NCBI RefSeq assembly: GCF_902686445.1
Contig: NC_062232.1
Coordinates: forward strand, 93,048,932 to 93,112,931
DNA from: Sciurus carolinensis
Lineage: Eukaryota; Chordata; Mammalia; Rodentia; Sciuridae
DNA length: 64,000 nucleotides
Reading direction: 5' to 3'
Position 1 is the first letter of the stretch, and each line of letters starts with the position of its first letter. A program made the translations under genes and the position numbers. Below are positions 1 through 9,913 of this stretch, piece after piece. Below the pieces are notes generated by a model. The model searched no databases, had not been told where the DNA came from, and saw only the letters and a program-made list of their open reading frames with translations.

Positions 1-320
1 CTTCCCGATGGTCTGTATAGGTGCTTATGTCTAATTAACTCCTCTAGTTAAGTCAAAACTGAAGACTTTCTCTATCGTCCAATGGTACTGTAGAATATTA
101 GTAAATTTTGCCATTCATGCAGATGTCTGGGACTGCTCCAGTTTTTGCATTTGTCTCTATTGCAAAAGTGCTCAGACCTAAGATTTCCCAATGCCAAACT
201 GAATAGGGATTGAAGTTCAGACTCTCAGTCATGCACAAGTGAATGATTCTTTCACTACCACCACCATCTCTCTGCCTCTCTTGGTGTGCCCATGCAAATG
301 TGGAATCTAAAGAGAATAAT
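1..320. other. Unassigned sequence before first L1
   Basis: No repeat family or exon is recognised here. A 77-codon minus-strand ORF spans 98-331 but has no family features and runs toward the L1 boundary, so it is treated as chance. Confidence 0.4.
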
Positions 321-1807
321 ACAGGATACAAAATAAACAGAAAAATCTATAGCTTTCCTACATACCAATAATAAATTGGCTGAGAAAGAAATCAGTAAAG
401 CGATTCCATTCACAATAGCCTCAAAAAACAAAATCCCTAGGAATAAATCTAACCAAAGAAATGAAGAACCACTACAATGAAAATTATAGAAAACTAAATA
501 AAGAAATTGAAGAATATACTAGAAGATTGAGAGACCTCCTATGTTCATGGATAAAATTAAATTTGTTGAAATGACTATATTACCAAAAGTGATCTACAGA
601 TTCAATGTAATTTCCATTAAAATACCAATGACATTCTTTTTTTGAAAAATAGAACTAAGAAAAACAATCCCAAAATTCATTTGGACAAGAAAAAAGACTC
701 AGAATAGCCAAAGCAATGCAGAAAAGTAATCCTGGAGGCATCAAAATTCAACTTTCAGGTATACTACAGAGCTATAAGTAACAAAACCCACATGGTACTG
801 GCATAAAAACAGTCACATAGACCAATGAAACAGAATAGAAGACACAGAGACATACACACAGGAGCATAGTCATCTGATCCTTGACAGAGATGCCAAAAAC
901 ATACACTGGAGAAAAGACAGGCTTCTTAACAAATGGTGCTGGGAAAACTGGTTATCCATATGTAGAAGAAAGAGACTAGATCCTTACCTCTGAAGCCACA
1001 GAAGAATCAAATCTATCAAAGACCTAGGAATTAGAACAGAAACCCTGCAACTAGCAGAAAAAGTAGGGTCAACACTCCAACATTATAGACACAGGTAACA
1101 ACTTTCTCAATAGGATTTCTAAGGCTCAGGATATAATACCAATAATTAATAAGTGGAATGGCATAAAATTAAAAAACTTCTGCACAGCAGAATAAACAAA
1201 CCAAACCAAAACAAAACAAAAAACAACTCAACAATGTGACAAAATAGAAAGAAATCTCCACCAGCTAGTCTTTCAACAGAGGATTACTATCCAGAATATA
1301 TAAAGAACTGAAAAAATTTCCACCAAAAAATACAAACAATATTTCTGAAGAGGATGTGGGGAAAAGGAACACTTTTACACTATTCACCGGAATGTAAATT
1401 AGTACAACAACTGTGGAAATCAATATGGAGTTTCCTGAAAAGACTAGGAATGAAACCACTACATGACATAGCTATTACTGCTCCCTGGTATTTATCCTAA
1501 AGAAATAAAATCATTATACTAGTGATAGATGCACACTCATGTTTATAGCAGCAAAATTCACACCAACATAGGTATCAATGTATAAATAAATAAACAAAAT
1601 GTGCTATATATACACAATGGAGTTTTATTCAGCCACAAAGAAGAATGAAATTATTCCAGTTGCAGGATAATGTTTGGAACTTGAGAGCATTATGTTACAC
1701 AAAATAAATCAAACTCATAAAGTCAATGGTTGTATGTTTTCTTACTGATGTGGAAGCTAGAGAGGAAAAAGAAGGAAAAGGTAGGGGGATATCATGAAAA
1801 TCAAAGG
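321..1807 (+). mobile_element. Degraded L1 ORF2 and 3' part
   Basis: The + strand follows mammalian L1 ORF2 from a point after the catalytic reverse transcriptase motif to the C-terminus: the text around 330-470 matches the post-FADD region, 900-960 the segment encoding the conserved KWCWENW stretch, and 1590-1660 the C-terminal segment (YTMEY-type). Stops and frameshifts are dense, so no ORF survives. The 5' end is truncated. The 3' UTR is cut short near 1790-1807, where a second L1 begins, and no poly-A tail is seen. This is an old inactive copy. Confidence 0.85.
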
Positions 1808-4036
1808 GAAAAATAGGAACTATGAAAGAAGAGGTCAAATTATCTCTGTTTGCTGATGACATGATCATATATTTAGAAGATCCAAAAACCTCCACCAGAG
1901 GACTTCTAGAGCTGATAAACAAATTTAGTAAAGTAGCAGAATAATAAAGTATCAGGATACAATTGATTTATATATAAATCAATTGCTTTCCTATACTCCA
2001 ATAATCTGCTGTAAAAGAAATTAGGAAAACTATCCCATTCACAGTAACATAAAAAATAACTGGGAATTAATCTAATGAAGGAAGTGAAGGACCTCTATAA
2101 TGAAAGCTATAGAACGCTGAAGAAAGAAATTGAAGAAGACCTTAGAAGATGGAAAGACCTCTTATGTTTTTGGATAGGCAGAATTAATATTTTCAAAATG
2201 CTACCAAATGCATTATACAGATTCAATGCAATTCCCATCAAATACCAATGACATTCTTCATAGAACTAGAAAAAAAACAGTACTAAAATCCATTTGGAAA
2301 AATAAGACTGGGAATAGCCAAAGCAATACTAAGCAAAAAGAGTAATGCTGGTCACAGCAGAATACCAGACCTGAAATTATACTACAGAGCTGTAGTAACA
2401 AAAACAGCATGGTGATGGCACCAGAACAGACATGAAGACCGATAGAAGAGACTAGAAGACACAGAGACAAACCCAAATAAGGACAGTTATCTCATACTAG
2501 ACAAAGGTGCCATAAACATAACATTGGAGAAGACAGCCCCTTCAACAAATGGTGCTGGGAAAACTGGAAATCCATATGTAGCACAATGAAATTTAACCCA
2601 TATCTCACCCTGCACAAAATTCAACTCTAAGTGGATTGAAGACATAGGAATTAGACCAGAAACTCTGCAACTTCTAGAAGACAATGTAGGACCAAAACTC
2701 TAACATGTTGGCACAGGAATCAAATTCCTTAACAAGAAGACCCCTGAAGCACAAGAAATAAACCCCAGAATCAATGAATGGATGTCATCAAATTTAAAAA
2801 CTTCTGCACATTAAAGAAAACTAGAGTGTGTATAGGGAGCCTACAGAATGGGAGAAGATCTTTCCTACCTGCTCCTCAGATAGGACATTAATATTTAGAA
2901 TTTATTAAGAACTCAAAAAATTTAACACCAGATCAAAACAAATAACCTGATCAACAAATTGGCAAAAGAACTAAACAGATACTTCTCAAAAGAAGAAATA
3001 CAAATTGACCAACAAATACATGAAAAAAAATGTTCAATATCTCAAGCATTTAGGGAAACACAAATCAAAACCACAATGAGATTTCATTTCACTCCAGTCA
3101 GAATGGCAATTATCAAGAATACAAATAATAATAAATGCTGGTGAGGATGTGGGGGAAAAGATACACTCATACATTGTTGGGGGAACTGCAAATTAGTACA
3201 ACCACTCTGGAAAGCAGTACTGAGATTCCTCAAAAAACTAGGAATGGAATATGAGCCAGCTATCCCACTCCTTGGTATATACACAAAAGATCTAAAATCA
3301 GCATACTATAGGGATGCAACCATGTCAATGTTTGTAGCAGCTCAGCTCACAATAACCAAGAGATTGTATTAATCAGCTATAAAGAAGAATGAATTTATGT
3401 CATTTGCTGGTAAATGGATGGATCTATAACACTAAGTGAAATAAATCAGAACCAGAAAGTCAAAGGTCAATTGTTTTCTCTGATTTGCAGAAGCTAGTAT
3501 AAAATAAGGGGAAAAAAGAAATGGGGAGGGACTTCATCAAAATAAATCAAAGATCAGTGGAGTAAAAGAAGGGGATCGAGGGGAGGGAGGAGGGAGGGGA
3601 TAAGGGGAAAACAGTGGAATGAATCTAACCTAACTTTCCAATGTACATATATGAATTATACTACAGTGAATCTCACCATCATGTATATTCACAAGATACT
3701 AAATTTAAAAACTGAAAGTAAATAGCAGAAAGATCAGTAGAGGAAAGGAACAGGTGTAGTGAAGTGGGGGAGGGTAAGGGGAAATACTGGGCACAGAATT
3801 AGAGCATTTATAATTATGTAAAATGAATCATACTGTTATATATAACTAACATGAACCAATTCAAAATGAAAAAAGGGTTCAGTGGGAGGGAGGAGGGGAG
3901 GGAAAGGGGAACTACTGGGGAACAGTATTGACCAAATTATATTGTTATATTGTGTGCATGTATGAATATATTAAATGAATCACACTGTTATGTATAATTA
4001 TAACATACCAATAAAATATGGATAAAAGAAAAACAA
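1808..4036 (+). mobile_element. Second L1, ORF2 remnant plus 3' UTR
   Basis: Homology starts inside the reverse transcriptase domain: codons for F-A-D-D (motif C) lie at 1849-1860. It continues through the KWCWENW-type region (about 2545-2570) and the cysteine-rich C-terminus (about 3130-3200) to 3490. An open stretch of 61 codons remains at 2959-3144. After ORF2 comes a long purine-rich 3' UTR in which similar AGGGGAGGG-type blocks recur near 3570, 3760 and 3885. It ends in an AATAAA-containing A-rich tail at about 4010-4036. The frame is broken many times, so the copy is inactive. Confidence 0.88.
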
Positions 4037-4244
4037 ATGGAATAGTAGTCACTGAGAAGTCAAGATTACTGAATATACCTGCTCCAAAGACCAAGGCTAC
4101 TGTGTGTGTTATGCTGGCATAGACATTTCATGCACTTAGGGTGACTGCTGAAGAAAGACAAGACCCTACAAGGACTCTAGGGGGCAAAGATTATGAATTT
4201 ATAAGAGCATTTTTTACATTCCAAATGGACTACTCACTAATTTA
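4037..4244. other. Unassigned unique sequence
   Basis: No recognisable repeat or coding signal. Confidence 0.4.
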
Positions 4245-4430
4245 TTGACCTGGGATAAGTCACTGACATATATTGCTTTGAAACTCAAAGCCTAGAGAGG
4301 TTAAGGATACTTGTTCTCCATTTTTCATGGAGTTCATGCGAGGAATAAATGGGATAATCATATGAATGACTGGCACTGAGTGCCAAATGTCTGACACATA
4401 ATGGGTATTCAACAAATGTCTGTAGATTCT
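4245..4430 (+). repeat. MIR SINE fragment
   Basis: A degenerate MIR in sense orientation: a 'gacctgggataagtcactga' block (MIR core, after the tRNA-like head), then the ATGGGATAA segment and the 'tctgacacataatgggtattcaacaaatg' type tail of ancient tRNA-derived SINEs with L2-like 3' ends. Confidence 0.65.
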
Positions 4431-4803
4431 GAATGAGGGCCCTAAATGCTCTGGCTTCAATAGACTCGGTAGCTTGACTGTCAGTTGTAGGTATACAATT
4501 TGGAATAGATTAGAGTCCAAAAAATTAGTGGGTGAAGAAGATACTGTATTTATACTGTAGAATCGGATGTTCTAAGTCACACTCAGATTTCTATTTATCC
4601 AAATCCTCTGTCATTTTTGATGGAGAGTAGGAGTACTTTTCTAGGACTCAGATGTTCCATTAACCATTAAAGTACAGGAGAGAGGAAATTTCTTCTAGTT
4701 GAAATAAAAAGTTGATTCTTCACATGTGTACCAGGACAGATTCAAAGTCCTAGTTATCAGGTCCTTCAAATAGTATGTGGGACGTTCACAAGAACACAAG
4801 ATT

Positions 4804-4983
4804 CCTGAGAAAGTACAATTTTAAAAAATTTAAATATAATTTTTATATTATTTTAGTTGTCAATGGACCTTTATTTTATTTATTTTTATGTGGTGCTGAG
4901 GATGGAACCCAGTGCCTCACATGTGCTAGGCAAGTTCTCTTCCACTGAGCTATAACCACAGCCCTGAGAGAGTGCAATTTTAA
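4804..4983 (-). repeat. ID-type SINE with 21-bp TSDs
   Basis: Read on the minus strand, 4962 to 4825 begins GGCTGTGGTTATAGCTCAGTG, the tRNA-like A-box region, has a B-box like GGTTCCATCC segment and an A-rich tail rich in AATAAA. Flanking direct repeats at 4804-4824 and 4963-4983 agree at 19 of 21 positions, typical target-site duplications of L1-mobilised SINEs. It is RNA polymerase III-derived and non-coding. Copies like this mark the genome as rodent, probably squirrel family. Confidence 0.9.
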
Positions 4984-5080
4984 GCAATTTTCCTACTGCT
5001 ATATCTCCAGTGTCTAGAACAATGCCTGGCACATACTAGGAGCTCAATACTTGTGTTGAGTGAATGAACAAGTGCTCTCA
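4984..5080 (+). repeat. L2 LINE 3' end fragment
   Basis: The sequence around 5005-5070 matches the L2 3' terminus pattern (cagtgtctagaacaatgcct, ggcacatactaggagctcaa, then a TGAATGAA-type end). Confidence 0.55.
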
Positions 5081-5450
5081 TTCACCATTATAGATGGGAC
5101 ATCACAACAAATACCTATAAATTGCTTTTTAGTATAATTGTCATGCAGTGGGAGTATGGAATCTGGAAAAGTCACAGCTTACAAGAGGAAGAGAAGTTCA
5201 TGATAGTTCCAAATTTACAACCACAAAAATAAAATCATATTGGCAAGGTCTTCCAGCTTGGCTCCAGTTCAACAAAAAGCAAAAATATGTTAATCACAAT
5301 GAGATTTACTGTAAATAATATTTTTCTGGGACAAGATTAACTGCTATGGGTTTTATTGACAGCAAGACTAACATTTTTCTGTGATTTATTTTTTAGCATT
5401 TAGAGTTCATTCCAATAAAGCAAAGCCCTTTTATTAAAATAGTCCTTGGG

Positions 5451-5453
<3 letters not shown>
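5081..5453. other. Unassigned unique sequence
   Basis: AT-rich, with no repeat family or coding signal recognised. Confidence 0.4.
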
Positions 5454-5508
<55 letters not shown>

Positions 5509-5514
5509 ACACAC
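5454..5514. repeat. (TA)n microsatellite with CA tail
   Basis: An uninterrupted TA dinucleotide run from 5454 to about 5505 is followed by four CA units. It is a compound microsatellite and likely polymorphic. Confidence 0.97.
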
Positions 5515-5800
5515 TTTTAATTTACAAACAGGACTTAGTTACTTTTAAATTCTTTCCTGCCTCCTTTCTTCTTTCTTCTTCACTTTCTCTTTGCAAATCT
5601 ACCACCTGCCATTGAAATCACTGAAATATGTTCCCAACCTTCAGCCTCTTATGGGTTTCTCATAGTCTTTGGCAGAATTTTCTGACAAAAATTCTGATTC
5701 TGGAATGTGCAGCCTTTTTGGTCCTGAATTGGCCAAATTTTGGCAAGGAGGTCTTAGAATCCTGTGAAAAAGGCTAAAAGGCTTTCTGTCAGAGACAGGA
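5515..5800. other. Unique flank of the young L1
   Basis: A pyrimidine-rich patch lies at 5545-5595. Otherwise there is no recognised feature. Confidence 0.4.
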
Positions 5801-5814
5801 CCTGTCTTGTTTTT
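5801..5814. repeat. Left target-site duplication of young L1
   Basis: The 14 bases CCTGTCTTGTTTTT are repeated exactly at 8887-8900. At the empty site the sequence would read TTTTT followed by AAGG, which fits the L1 endonuclease preference TTTT/AA on this strand and agrees with the minus orientation of the element. Confidence 0.9.
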
Positions 5815-6012
5815 TTTTTTTATTTTATTGTAAACAAATGGGATACATGTTGTTTCTCTGTTTGTACATGGCGTAAAGGCATACCATTTGTGTAATCATA
5901 AATTTACATAGGGTAATGTTGTTTGATTCATTTTGTTATTTTTTTCCCTTTCCCCCCACCCTCCCACCCCTCTTTTCCCTCTATGCAGTCCTTCCTTCAT
6001 TCTTGCCCCCCT

Positions 6013-6042
6013 CCCTAACCCTAACTCTAACCCTAACACTAA
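6013..6042 (-). repeat. Telomere-like hexamers in L1 3' UTR
   Basis: Five consecutive hexamers read CCCTAA, CCCTAA, CTCTAA, CCCTAA, CACTAA on the + strand (TTAGGG-like on the L1 sense strand). They are embedded in the G-rich 3' UTR of the young L1. The older L1 end at 11585-11625 has pyrimidine-rich sequence but no such hexamers at the matching place. Confidence 0.9.
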
Positions 6043-6068
6043 CCCCTCCCACCCCCCATTATGTGTCA

Positions 6069-8447
6069 TCATCCACTTATTAGCGATATCATTCGTCCTT
6101 TGTTTTTTTGAGATTGGCTTATCTCACTTAGCATGATATTCTCCAGTTTCATCCATTTGCCTGCAAATGCCATAAATTTATCATTCTTTATGGCTGAGTA
6201 ATATTCCATTGTATATATATACCACAGTTTCTTTATCCATTCATCAATTGAAGGACATCTAGGTTGGTTCCACAATCTGGCTATTGTGAATTGACCAGCT
6301 ATGAACATTGATGTGGCTGTATCTCTGTAATATGCTGATTTTAAATCCTTTGGGTATAGGCCAAGGAGTGGGATAGCTGGGTCAAATGGTGGGTCCATTC
6401 CAAGTTTTCTAAGGAATCTCCACACTGCTTTCCAGAGTGGCTACACTAATTTGCAGCCCCACCAGCAATGTATGAGTGTACCTTTCTCCCCACATCCTCG
6501 CCAACACCTGTTGTTGCTTGTATTCTTGATAATCACCATTCTAATTGGGGTGAGATGGAATCTTAGGGTGGTTTTGATTTGCATTTCTCTTATTACTAGA
6601 GATGTTGAACATTTTTCCATATGTTTGTTGATTGCTTGTAGATCTTCTTCTGTGAAGTGTCTATTCATTTCCTTAGCCCATTTGTTGATTGGATTATTTG
6701 CATTCTTGGTGTAGAGTTTTTTGAGTTCTTTATAGATTCTGGAGATTAGTGCTCTATCTGAAGTATGATTGGCAAAGATTTTCTCCCACTCTGTAGGCTC
6801 TTTCTTTGCATTGCTGATAGTTTCCTTTGCTGAGAGAAAGCTTTTTAGTTTGAATCTATCCCAGTTATTGATTCTTGCTTTTATTTCTTGTGCTATGGGA
6901 GTCCTGTTGAGGAAGTCTGGTCCTAAGCCGACATGTTGAAGCTCTGGACCTACTTTTTCTTCTATAAGATGCAAGGTCTCTGGTCTGATTCCGAGGTCGT
7001 TAATCCATTTTGAGTTTAGTTTCGTGCATGGTGAGAGATATGGGTTTAGTTTCATTCTGTTGCATATGGATTTCCAATTCTCCCAGCACCATTTGTTGAA
7101 GAGGCTATCTTTTCTCCATTGCATATTTTTGGCCCCTTTGTCTAGTATGAGAAAATTGTATTTACTTGGGTTTGTGTCCGTGTCCTCTATTCTGTACCAT
7201 TGATCCACCTTTCTATTTTGGTACCAATACCATGCCGTTTTTGTTACTATTGCTTTGTAGTAGAGTTGAAGATCTGGTATTGTGATACCCCCTGCTTCAC
7301 TCTTTCTACTGAGGATTGCTTTAGATATTCTGGGTTTTTTATTCTTCCAGATGAATTTCATAATTGCTTGCTCTATTTCTGTAAGGTATATCATTGGGAT
7401 TTTAATTGGAACTGCATTGAATCTGTATAGCACTTTAGGTAGTATGGCCATTTTGACAATATTAATTCTTCCTATCCAAGAACATGGGAGATCTTTCCAT
7501 CTTCTGAGGTTTTCTTTAATTTCTTTCTTTAGTGTTCTGTAGTTCTCACTGTAGAGGTCTTTCACCTCTTTTGTGAGATTGATTCCCAAGTATTTTATTT
7601 TTTTTGATGCTATTGTGAATGGGGTAGTTTTCCTAATTTCTCTTTCTGAAGAATCATCACTTATGTATAAAAATGCCTTAGATTTATGTGCATTGATCTT
7701 ATATCCCGCTACTTTACTGAATTCACTTATGAGATCTAAAAGTTTTCTGGTGGAATTTCCTGGTTCCTCTAAGTATATAATCATATCATCAGCAAACAGG
7801 GATAGTTTGAGTTCTTCTTTTCCTATTCATATCCCTTTAATTTCTTTGGTCTGTCTAATTGCTCTGGCTAGAGTTTCAAGGACGATATTGAAAAGAAGTG
7901 GTGAAAGAGGGCATCCCTGCCTTGTTCCAGTTTTAAGGGGGAATGTTTTCAGTTTTTCACCATTTAGAATGATATTAGCCATGGGCTTAGCATAGATGGC
8001 CTTTACAATGTTAAGGAATGTTCCCACTATCCCTATTTTTTCTAGTGTTTTGAGCATGAAGGGGTGCTGTATTTTATCAAATGCTTTTTCTGCATCTATT
8101 GAAATAATCATGTGATTCTTGACTTTAAGTCTATTGATATGGTGAATTACATTTATTGATTTCCTGATGTTGAACCAACCTTGCATCCCTGGGATGAAAC
8201 CCACTTGATCATGGTGCACTATCTTTTTAATATGTTTTTGTATGCGATTTGCTAAAATTTTGTTGAGAATTTTTGCGTCGATGTTGATTAAGGATATTGG
8301 TCTGAAATTTTCTTTCCTCAATGTGTCTCTGTCTGGTTTAGGTATCAGGGTAATATTGGCTTCATAGAACGAGTTTGGGAGGGTTCCCTCCTCTTCTATT
8401 TTATGGAATACTTTGAGAAGTATTGGAATGAGCTCCTCCTCTGGCAA
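6069..8447 (-). pseudogene. L1 ORF2 C-terminal half, two nonsense codons
   Basis: One minus-strand frame runs from a TTG-initiated open stretch at 8447 to a terminal stop at 6069. It is interrupted only by TGA at 7829-7827 and TAG at 6443-6441, giving open blocks of 206, 447 and 118 codons. L1 ORF2p is the reverse transcriptase/endonuclease of LINE-1. Here the reverse transcriptase motifs are seen: [11 protein letters not shown], motif [10 protein letters not shown], motif [16 protein letters not shown], and motif C FADD at 7796-7785, just after the first stop. The C-terminal cysteine-rich segment ([16 protein letters not shown]) ends next to the second stop. The endonuclease domain and the start of the reverse transcriptase are missing, leaving roughly 790 of the usual 1,250 or so codons. 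No product of useful length is expected. Confidence 0.92.
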
Positions 8448-8886
8448 CCGCCTGTGGCTCTGATGCAGTCACTCCTAGACCAAGCGACCCGCCACGTTCC
8501 TCCTCTTTCTCCGGGCAGCCTCCAGTGTTCAGAAGGGGTCGCTCTGAGTCTAAACAGCTCGCCACGCTGCTCCTCCTCAGGCAGCCGCCTGGATCCCCAG
8601 TGGTTGCTCCGAGTCCAAGCGCTGTGCTGAGCCGCCTCCTCTACGATGATCCCAGGTGTCCGTTTACCGTTCCTGTGGAGGGAGGGGCGTCTCGCCGAGC
8701 AACTCTACTTCACAAAGTTCCCTGTTTTCCGGGGCTACCGCCCCATCCAGGATGCCTCCCCAACGGGAGAGACTCACCCGGTGGCTGTGAGTTGGTCCCA
8801 AGTCTCTCACTATCTCCTCTTTTGAATCCTGCGTCCTGGAGCAACAGGAAATGCAGCCGCCCTCTAGTCCGCCATCTTGAAACCTC
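8448..8886 (-). promoter_or_regulatory. L1 5' leader / internal promoter
   Basis: This CpG-rich block starts, on the element strand, with AAGATGGCGG at 8880-8871. It contains the YY1 core CCATCTT (+ strand 8872-8878), placed like the YY1 site near the start of human L1. Diverged tandem units of about 65-70 bases begin at about 8472, 8542 and 8607 (CTCCKAGWCCAAGCG-like heads and CCTCCTC-rich middles). L1 leaders contain an internal RNA polymerase II promoter; activity here is inferred, not shown. ORFs at 8525-8902 (+) and 8664-8999 (-) overlap it but follow GC content, not protein constraint. Confidence 0.8.
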
Positions 8887-8900
8887 CCTGTCTTGTTTTT
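8887..8900. repeat. Right target-site duplication of young L1
   Basis: Exact copy of 5801-5814, followed immediately by AAGG. Confidence 0.9.
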
Positions 8901-8979
8901 AAGGCTTATTATCTTTGGAGCTTCTGTAGCCCTTCCTTGGGCTTGCCTTACCCTGTGGCCTCTAGAGTTTCTATGTCTA

Positions 8980-9412
8980 TGTTTAGTCAGCTTTTTCACT
9001 GCTGTGACTCAAAGACCTGACCAGAACAACTGTAAAGGAAAGAAATGTTTATTTAGGGTATCATGATTTCAGAGGTCTCAGTCCATAGATAGCAGGCTCC
9101 ATTCCTCCCGGTTCAAGGTGAGGCAGGATATCATGGTGGAAAAGTGTGGCAGAGGGAAGCAGCTCCCATGATTGTCAGAAAGCAGAGAGACTCCACTCTC
9201 CAGATACAAGATATATACCCCAAAGCCACGCCTCCAATGAATCACTTCCTCCAGCCATAACTCACCTGCCTCTAGTTACCACTCAGTTAATCCCATTAGG
9301 GATCAATTATCTGATTAGGTTAAGGCTGTAACCCAATCATTTTTCCTCCAAGTCTTCTTGCCTTGTGTCACATGTGAGCTTCTGGGGGACACCTCATATC
9401 TATACCATAACA
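8980..9412 (-). mobile_element. Solo MaLR-type LTR
   Basis: Read on the minus strand, it starts TGTTATGGTATAGATATGAG, passes a GGTGTCCCCC block, and has an AATAAA polyadenylation signal near the end, then a GACTAAACA terminus (TG...CA). The copy at 40030-40457 is the same family in the other orientation. MaLRs are non-autonomous ERVL-related retrotransposons. No internal sequence flanks it, so it is a solo LTR. No convincing 5-bp duplication was found. Confidence 0.75.
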
Positions 9413-9913
9413 GCTTGCCTGAATCTGATATATTATCTTATAATAATCTACAGTTTCCATGAACTCCACATATCTGGATTCTTTTCCTAATGTTCTTATA
9501 TTCTGCTTCTATATCTGCCTTTATCTACAGCTATATTTCTATGTTTTCAGAGGCTCATGGTGCCTTTTTTAGATATTCTCATACCCTTGCTGCTCTAGCC
9601 CTGCCCAAGTCCCAACAGACAGGAAAATGCAAACTTGGACCAGTCCAAGTAAAAGAAAATTAAAAAGGGATTGAAGGCAATTATAACTAGTAATTTTACA
9701 CCTTTGCCCCACTTATAGAGTTAGGAAATGGTGTCTTTAATCTCTGTAAAACTTTTCTAAAGAAATTCTGGGCTTGTAAGATTCATCTAATTTATACCAT
9801 CTTAAAAATGAACCACACCTTCTTGGGGATGCTGTTCCATGTCTGAGTACATGATAATGGACTGATTATTCCCCAAGTTCTATCTCTCCTGAAAGAGTTT
9901 CTCCCATCCCTAC
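9413..9913. other. Unassigned unique sequence
   Basis: No family or coding signal recognised. Confidence 0.4.

Larger units (their letters stand above)
5815..8886 (-). mobile_element. Young L1 with 5' leader, internally deleted
   Basis: This L1 lies on the minus strand. Its poly-T (A tail) is at 5815-5830, its 3' UTR runs to about 6068, the ORF2 remnant is 6069-8447, and a CpG-rich 5' leader is about 8448-8886, beginning GAGGTTTCAAGATGGCGG on the element strand. Both termini and exact 14-bp target-site duplications are present, so this looks like one insertion rather than a patchwork. ORF1 and the N-terminal endonuclease part of ORF2 are absent: the leader runs directly into ORF2 within the reverse transcriptase region. 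Decay is low compared with the other L1s in the window. It cannot mobilise itself, lacking an endonuclease and carrying two stops. Confidence 0.93.

Noticed and set aside
6001..6050. Chromosome fusion or interstitial telomere site
   Set aside because: The TTAGGG-like hexamers lie inside the 3' UTR of one L1 bounded by target-site duplications, so they belong to the element and do not mark a chromosomal junction.
5933..6136. 67-codon + strand ORF
   Set aside because: It is antisense to the L1 3' UTR and follows its pyrimidine-rich composition.
6441..7784. A 447-codon host protein gene
   Set aside because: It is the reverse transcriptase motif C to C-terminal region of L1 ORF2, flanked in frame by more ORF2 sequence and L1 UTRs.
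8525..8902. A 125-codon GC-rich coding gene with a CpG island
   Set aside because: It is antisense to the L1 5' leader; GC content and lack of stops explain the ORF, and its end crosses the element boundary and TSD.
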